NCBI GenBank assembly: GCA_014730295.1
Contig: WJIN01000313.1
Coordinates: forward strand, 1-9,257
Direction of reading: 5' to 3'
Length of the DNA: 9,257 bases
From: Promethearchaeota archaeon
GTDB lineage: Archaea > Asgardarchaeota > Lokiarchaeia > Sigynarchaeales > SOKP01
Part shown: piece after piece, positions 6,800 to 9,257 of the stretch
Position numbering within the stretch: the stretch's first letter is position 1
Layout of the letters: each line of letters begins with the position of its first letter
Program-made: the position numbers and the translations under genes
The notes under the pieces: model-generated
Seen by the model: only the letters and a program-made list of their open reading frames with translations
Databases searched by the model: none
Told to the model about the DNA's origin: nothing

Positions 6800-7025
6800 C
6801 TAATCAATTTCCCCTTTAATTTTTAATATAAGTTAAATTTTGGAGTTTGCTAAATTGCAAATTCAGTAATATAAATCCATTAAATTATTGTTTTTCCGAT
6901 AATATTCGTGGTTCCATGCGATTTTGCATAAGTTAGTTGTCATTCTCTCATTTCCGAACCTATCAAGACCAATTGTATGCCCAAGCACTCTTCTGTGATC
7001 ACTTATTTATTATACGTTATGTTTC
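6800..7025. other. Intergenic gap between PPDK and the IS
   Basis: About 226 bp. After the PPDK stop there is a CCCCTTTAATTTTTAA tract (6811-6826) that may terminate transcription. Two short hairpins are visible: TTTGC (6846-6850) with GCAAA (6857-6861), and ATGC (6916-6919) with GCAT (6926-6929). The 6863-7006 part contains a protein-like minus-strand frame described separately. No tRNA or other RNA gene is recognisable. Confidence 0.5.
6863..7006 (-). pseudogene. Short protein-like fragment, possible relic of a lost gene
   Basis: On the minus strand a stop-bounded frame of 47 codons runs from 7006 to a TGA at 6863-6865, with a TAA at 7007-7009 just before it. It contains RVLGHTIGLDRFGNERM and then TTNLCKIAWNHEYYRKNNN. 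Its amino-acid composition (G, H, W, C, R, balanced charge) looks like real protein, unlike the Lys/Asn/Ile/Phe-rich nonsense expected from AT-rich spacer. The only internal ATG frames would give 26 residues or fewer. I read it as the 3' remnant of a larger gene, perhaps a transposase, since it abuts an IS. I cannot assign a family. Confidence 0.35.
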
Positions 7026-7038
7026 TTGAGTATGATCA
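7026..7038 (+). repeat. Left terminal inverted repeat of the IS
   Basis: TTGAGTATGATCA matches the right end perfectly over 13 bases. The bases outside (TTTC on the left, ATTT on the right) do not continue the repeat, which sets the outer boundary. Confidence 0.85.
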
Positions 7039-7047
7039 TTTCATACT
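7029..7047 (+). repeat. Hairpin just inside the left IS end
   Basis: AGTATGA (7029-7035) pairs with TCATACT (7041-7047) around a 5-nt loop, giving a 7-bp stem that ends six bases before the GTG start at 7053. In RNA reading in from outside, it could fold next to the start codon and limit transposase translation, a known strategy in other IS. Here it is inference from position. Confidence 0.45.
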
Positions 7048-7052
7048 AGATC

Positions 7053-7760
7053 GTGGATCCTATTAAGTCTTTCTACCGACAGAATTTGTGGCTCTTTATG
7101 GGAAAAGATGGAGTATTGCAGAAGGCGCGGTGGATTAGACCCTCTATCAATTCAGAGCTTCCACGAATTAGCCCTTCTCCACGTGTTAATCGCTTAAACC
7201 ATAATCTTTATATTCTTCAAATCCAATCTTTATATATGAAAGCATCAAACGACCGTGGGGTAGAATTAGAAATACGTGAATATTCGGATGCTGATTTTTT
7301 TCCAGAACGGTGTCCCATTTGTAATAAGCGAGATATAATCAGACATACGTATAGAATCCGTACGATTCAAGATCTGGGCGCACCCCATCTCTGTCGTAGA
7401 ATTCGATACGAGCGGGTCTATTTTAAATGTAATGCGTGTGAAAAAGTATTTGCCATCGACCATCCTCTTGTCGGAAAGAATTCAAAATATATGCCCGGAG
7501 TAATTGAATATGCGGCGACTCGCGTATTGGATCGGGAAGATTCGATCCGTAGAGTTACACGTGATTTAAACGATCTACATCATGTGGAGGTTTCGGTGGG
7601 CACCGTAGAGAATTGGATAAATGAGTGCGGGGAGAAAGGGGAGATCTCGGAAGACTTTACAGAAGAGGATCCTCCCGCCGACTTTTCTGGCTTTTTATCG
7701 GTTGACGGGACTTTTAAATCCGTGAAACTTAAAAAAAACGATCTCAAAACGGCCCAATAA
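7053..7760 (+). CDS. IS transposase, N-terminal part (zinc ribbon, HTH, first catalytic Asp)
   Basis: This 235-residue frame holds the DNA-binding half of a DDE transposase. A zinc ribbon has C87/C90 (CPIC) and C126/C129 (CNAC), with the intervening RTIQDLG resembling the zf-ISL3 N-terminus. A helix-turn-helix-like stretch follows at about 166-197 (SIRRVTRDL to VSVGTVENWI). D218 in LSVDGTF is the likely first catalytic aspartate. The frame then meets an A8 run and stops 22 bases later, right after the catalytic strand, so this product alone could bind DNA but not transpose. The start is GTG 7053; a stop at 7047-7049 rules out upstream extension, and M16 is the alternative. A -1 shift at the A-run would fuse it to the following frame, giving about 618 residues. 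Confidence 0.8.
   Translation: MDPIKSFYRQNLWLFMGKDGVLQKARWIRPSINSELPRISPSPRVNRLNHNLYILQIQSLYMKASNDRGVELEIREYSDADFFPERCPICNKRDIIRHTYRIRTIQDLGAPHLCRRIRYERVYFKCNACEKVFAIDHPLVGKNSKYMPGVIEYAATRVLDREDSIRRVTRDLNDLHHVEVSVGTVENWINECGEKGEISEDFTEEDPPADFSGFLSVDGTFKSVKLKKNDLKTAQ
7731..7757 (+). promoter_or_regulatory. Candidate -1 frameshift site in the transposase gene
   Basis: The zero frame reads CTT AAA AAA AAC G over an A8 run (7731-7738). A AAA AAC (7733-7739) is a classic -1 slippery heptamer. A shift here moves decoding to CGA at 7739 and on into the downstream frame. The window where a shift would work is bounded by the downstream frame's TAA at 7730-7732 and the upstream frame's TAA at 7758-7760, so the A-run lies at its very start. 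Transcriptional slippage on A8, or a one-base deletion from an ancestral A9, would give the same picture. Confidence 0.5.
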
Positions 7761-7768
7761 ACGGCGGG

Positions 7769-8908
7769 TTGTTGCTGGCAACAGACAGCATACATAAAAA
7801 CCCAATAGCGGGAGCGTTAGTTGCGGGAGAATCTAAGGAAGAGACCTTCTTTTTTCTGACCCATTTAAAGCAATGGATTAAGAAACCCCTTTCACTGGTG
7901 ACGATAGATTTTTCTACTCGTATTCTCTCGGGGTTAGAAGAGGTATACCCGCATGTGCCCATCCAAAAGTGTGTATTTCATGCAATTCAGCTGCTCACTC
8001 GCGGTTATATTAAGGAACTGACGCGTATTAAGCGGACACGCCTTTTGAATCATATAAAAGAGTTCACACTATTGCGGAGGAAGTCCTTGGATAGAGAAAA
8101 AGGAAAAATGTTGAAGATTGAGCTTAACTTAGACTTTTCTGACACACAGCACTCTCTCTCAATTTATAATTCGCTTCACAAGATTCTTTCTAACACATCT
8201 CCGACGATTATTGAATCGAAACTTATCGGGTTCTTTGCTCAGCAGGACTTTCGGACATGGAAAGGGCATGAACTCTTTTTAGAGTCATACAAGAAGATCT
8301 TTACCGAACGTAATTTTAATTTTAGCAGAAAAGCACTGAAATACATTATTCCTAAAATCTATAAAGCGTGGAGGGCGGCGATCCGGGGATTACGAATAGA
8401 TCTCGAACACACAAAAACCATTTTTAATAAAGCAAAATATCTGGTTCTCATGAATCCCAAGAATATGGAACTATTCCACCGCAGAGAGCTCCGTAAATGT
8501 TTGAAAACCTTTCCTTGGCTTCGAATCTATCGCAAAACATTGGTAAAATTTTACTATCAATTCAAAATTTCTCCCGAAAAAAGACGACCGCTTAAGTTCT
8601 TAACGGCTATACTTTCAGAAAATTCTCATCCACGGTTAAAGAGCGCCGTACAAACTCTGATTGAAAATGAGGAGAATATCTTTCGGTATCAAACATTTCT
8701 TTCCCCGAAAACTCATACTCTTCCCAGTAAATCAATTAAAGTTGTAAAGGAATCGGCAAATAAGACATTGAATAGATTATACCGGACGCAATGCGGGATG
8801 CGCACGATCGAAAATCTTCAAATGCGTATCTCTCAGCGTCTTTCCTGCCCGATCATTGTCTCACCTTCATTAAAAGAAAAACTAAATTACCAATCTAAAT
8901 TTAACTGA
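7769..8908 (+). CDS. IS transposase, C-terminal part (rest of DDE domain), -1 frame
   Basis: The frame is open from 7733; TTG 7769 is the first start-like codon, but no SD precedes it and the natural product is the fusion with the preceding frame. Visible motifs are ATDSIHKNPIAGAL, then D47 in VTIDFS as the likely second catalytic Asp, followed by YPHVPIQKCVFHA with the C68/H71 pair seen in related DDE enzymes. A long helical, basic insert comes next, then KAKYLVLMNPKNM (about 221-233). E328 sits in KESANKTL, followed by R, G, R, EN and RI at spacing that aligns without gaps to the ISL3 C-terminal pattern ExxN..R...G.R..EN...RI. E328 is the proposed third catalytic residue. At about 618 residues for the fusion, it exceeds the roughly 400-450 of usual ISL3 transposases, mostly through the central insert. 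The terminal TGA lies in the right inverted repeat. Confidence 0.8.
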   Translation: MLLATDSIHKNPIAGALVAGESKEETFFFLTHLKQWIKKPLSLVTIDFSTRILSGLEEVYPHVPIQKCVFHAIQLLTRGYIKELTRIKRTRLLNHIKEFTLLRRKSLDREKGKMLKIELNLDFSDTQHSLSIYNSLHKILSNTSPTIIESKLIGFFAQQDFRTWKGHELFLESYKKIFTERNFNFSRKALKYIIPKIYKAWRAAIRGLRIDLEHTKTIFNKAKYLVLMNPKNMELFHRRELRKCLKTFPWLRIYRKTLVKFYYQFKISPEKRRPLKFLTAILSENSHPRLKSAVQTLIENEENIFRYQTFLSPKTHTLPSKSIKVVKESANKTLNRLYRTQCGMRTIENLQMRISQRLSCPIIVSPSLKEKLNYQSKFN

Positions 8909-8918
8909 TCATACTCAA
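8906..8918 (-). repeat. Right terminal inverted repeat of the IS
   Basis: TGATCATACTCAA is the exact reverse complement of the left end. Its first three bases are the TGA stop of the transposase, so the gene uses the element to its last bases. A T-rich tract (8920-8925) lies just outside and may help end transcription. Confidence 0.85.
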
Positions 8919-9257
8919 ATTTTTTAAAGAAATTAAATTTATTATTAAAATTACTTGAAGGTTGAGATTTTACTAATTTTAAAAGTATAAAATCAAATCA
9001 ATTCTCACTTCTAAAATACCACTATATTTTATAGAAAATCATTAAATCTTTTTATGAATTGAGAGAATATAATCATTGAAAAGAGGTGATGTGATACCTA
9101 TCTCCTTAACAGAGTGATTTAATAATCCGCATAATAGTAGAAATACATCAGATTAGTTTTTTATCATTTAAATCTCGTTAGATTTTAGCATTAGATTTTT
9201 CAGACAAATTTGATTTGTTTTCACCACCAAATAGACTTATTTAATAAATAAAGCAAC
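8919..9257. other. 339-bp AT-rich terminal region without a recognisable gene
   Basis: No reading frame of useful length is open on either strand. Three things stand out. GAGGTGAT (9083-9090) is a near-complete Shine-Dalgarno sequence, followed by GTG, but the frame closes after eight codons. TTAGATTTT is directly repeated (9179-9187 and 9191-9199). CAAATTTG (9205-9212) is palindromic. No tRNA, rRNA, CRISPR repeat or clear C/D-box RNA is seen. It probably holds promoter sequence for a gene beyond the right edge or a decayed gene start. Confidence 0.5.

Larger units (their letters stand above)
7026..8918 (+). mobile_element. Insertion sequence with 13-bp terminal inverted repeats, ISL3-like transposase
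   Basis: The left end TTGAGTATGATCA (7026-7038) is the exact reverse complement of the right end (8906-8918). Allowing mismatches, similarity extends to about 28 bp (21 matches counted by hand). The element is 1,893 bp and filled by one transposase gene split over two frames. The transposase TGA stop (8906-8908) lies inside the right inverted repeat. I see no direct repeat in the bases flanking the ends, so no target-site duplication is evident. This could reflect age, recombination or a family without one. Assignment to ISL3-like rests on the protein motifs. Confidence 0.85.

Noticed and set aside
7266..7962. Minus-strand frames within the transposase gene
   Set aside because: They are antisense to zinc-ribbon, HTH and DDE motifs and carry no independent evidence.
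7018..8926. 8-bp target-site duplication around the IS
   Set aside because: TATGTTTC on the left and ATTTTTTA on the right do not match, and shifting the ends by a few bases does not help.
9085..9117. C/D-box guide RNA suggested by GGTGATGTGA
   Set aside because: The C box is imperfect (TGATGT, not TGATGA) and no properly placed D or D'/C' boxes (CTGA, TGATGA) follow.
1..9257. CRISPR array, tRNA, rRNA or defence island
   Set aside because: No regularly spaced repeats, no cloverleaf-like segments with GTTC/TTC loops and no defence-type protein motifs were seen on either strand.

Overview
This AT-rich window (roughly two thirds A+T by eye) looks like a chromosomal segment of an archaeon. The indicators are an archaeal-type phosphopantetheine adenylyltransferase, a DUF1512 protein (a family I know from archaea), TATA-box-like sequences before genes, T-runs after stops, and few Shine-Dalgarno (SD) sequences. 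An Asgard (Lokiarchaeia-like) origin is a guess from gene content and base composition and is not proven.

Layout. Positions 1-48 hold what may be the last codons of a plus-strand gene. On the minus strand, a small two-helix membrane protein with a zinc ribbon (632-1054) is followed by the CoA-synthesis gene coaD (124-576). A 121-bp divergent promoter region separates them from a DUF1512 membrane-anchored protein (1176-2327). Next on the plus strand come an SCP2-like lipid-binding protein (2547-2948), a NagD-like HAD phosphatase (3009-3812) and pyruvate phosphate dikinase (4064-6799). The SCP2 gene has no ATG, GTG or TTG that could start its full domain and appears to begin at ATT. The plus-strand genes are separated by T-runs and AT-rich gaps, so they look like individually transcribed housekeeping genes and not a tight operon.

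From 7026 to 8918 lies a 1,893-bp insertion sequence with 13-bp perfect terminal inverted repeats. Its transposase is split into two frames at an A8 run containing the -1 slippery heptamer A AAA AAC, so it is either made by programmed frameshifting or broken by an indel. The C-terminal part carries an E/N/R/G/R signature that I align to the ISL3 family, but the protein is much longer than usual. Left of the IS, 6863-7006 contains a protein-like minus-strand fragment that may be a relic of another gene. The last 339 bp hold no gene I can support.

The genes share no obvious pathway. PPDK (PEP/pyruvate exchange) and CoaD (CoA synthesis) are central metabolism; SCP2 and the HAD phosphatase are generic; the zinc-ribbon and DUF1512 proteins are conserved-type proteins of unknown function. 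I see no defence system, CRISPR array, tRNA or rRNA. The items most worth following up are the ATT start, the frameshifted long ISL3-like element and the coding relic beside it.
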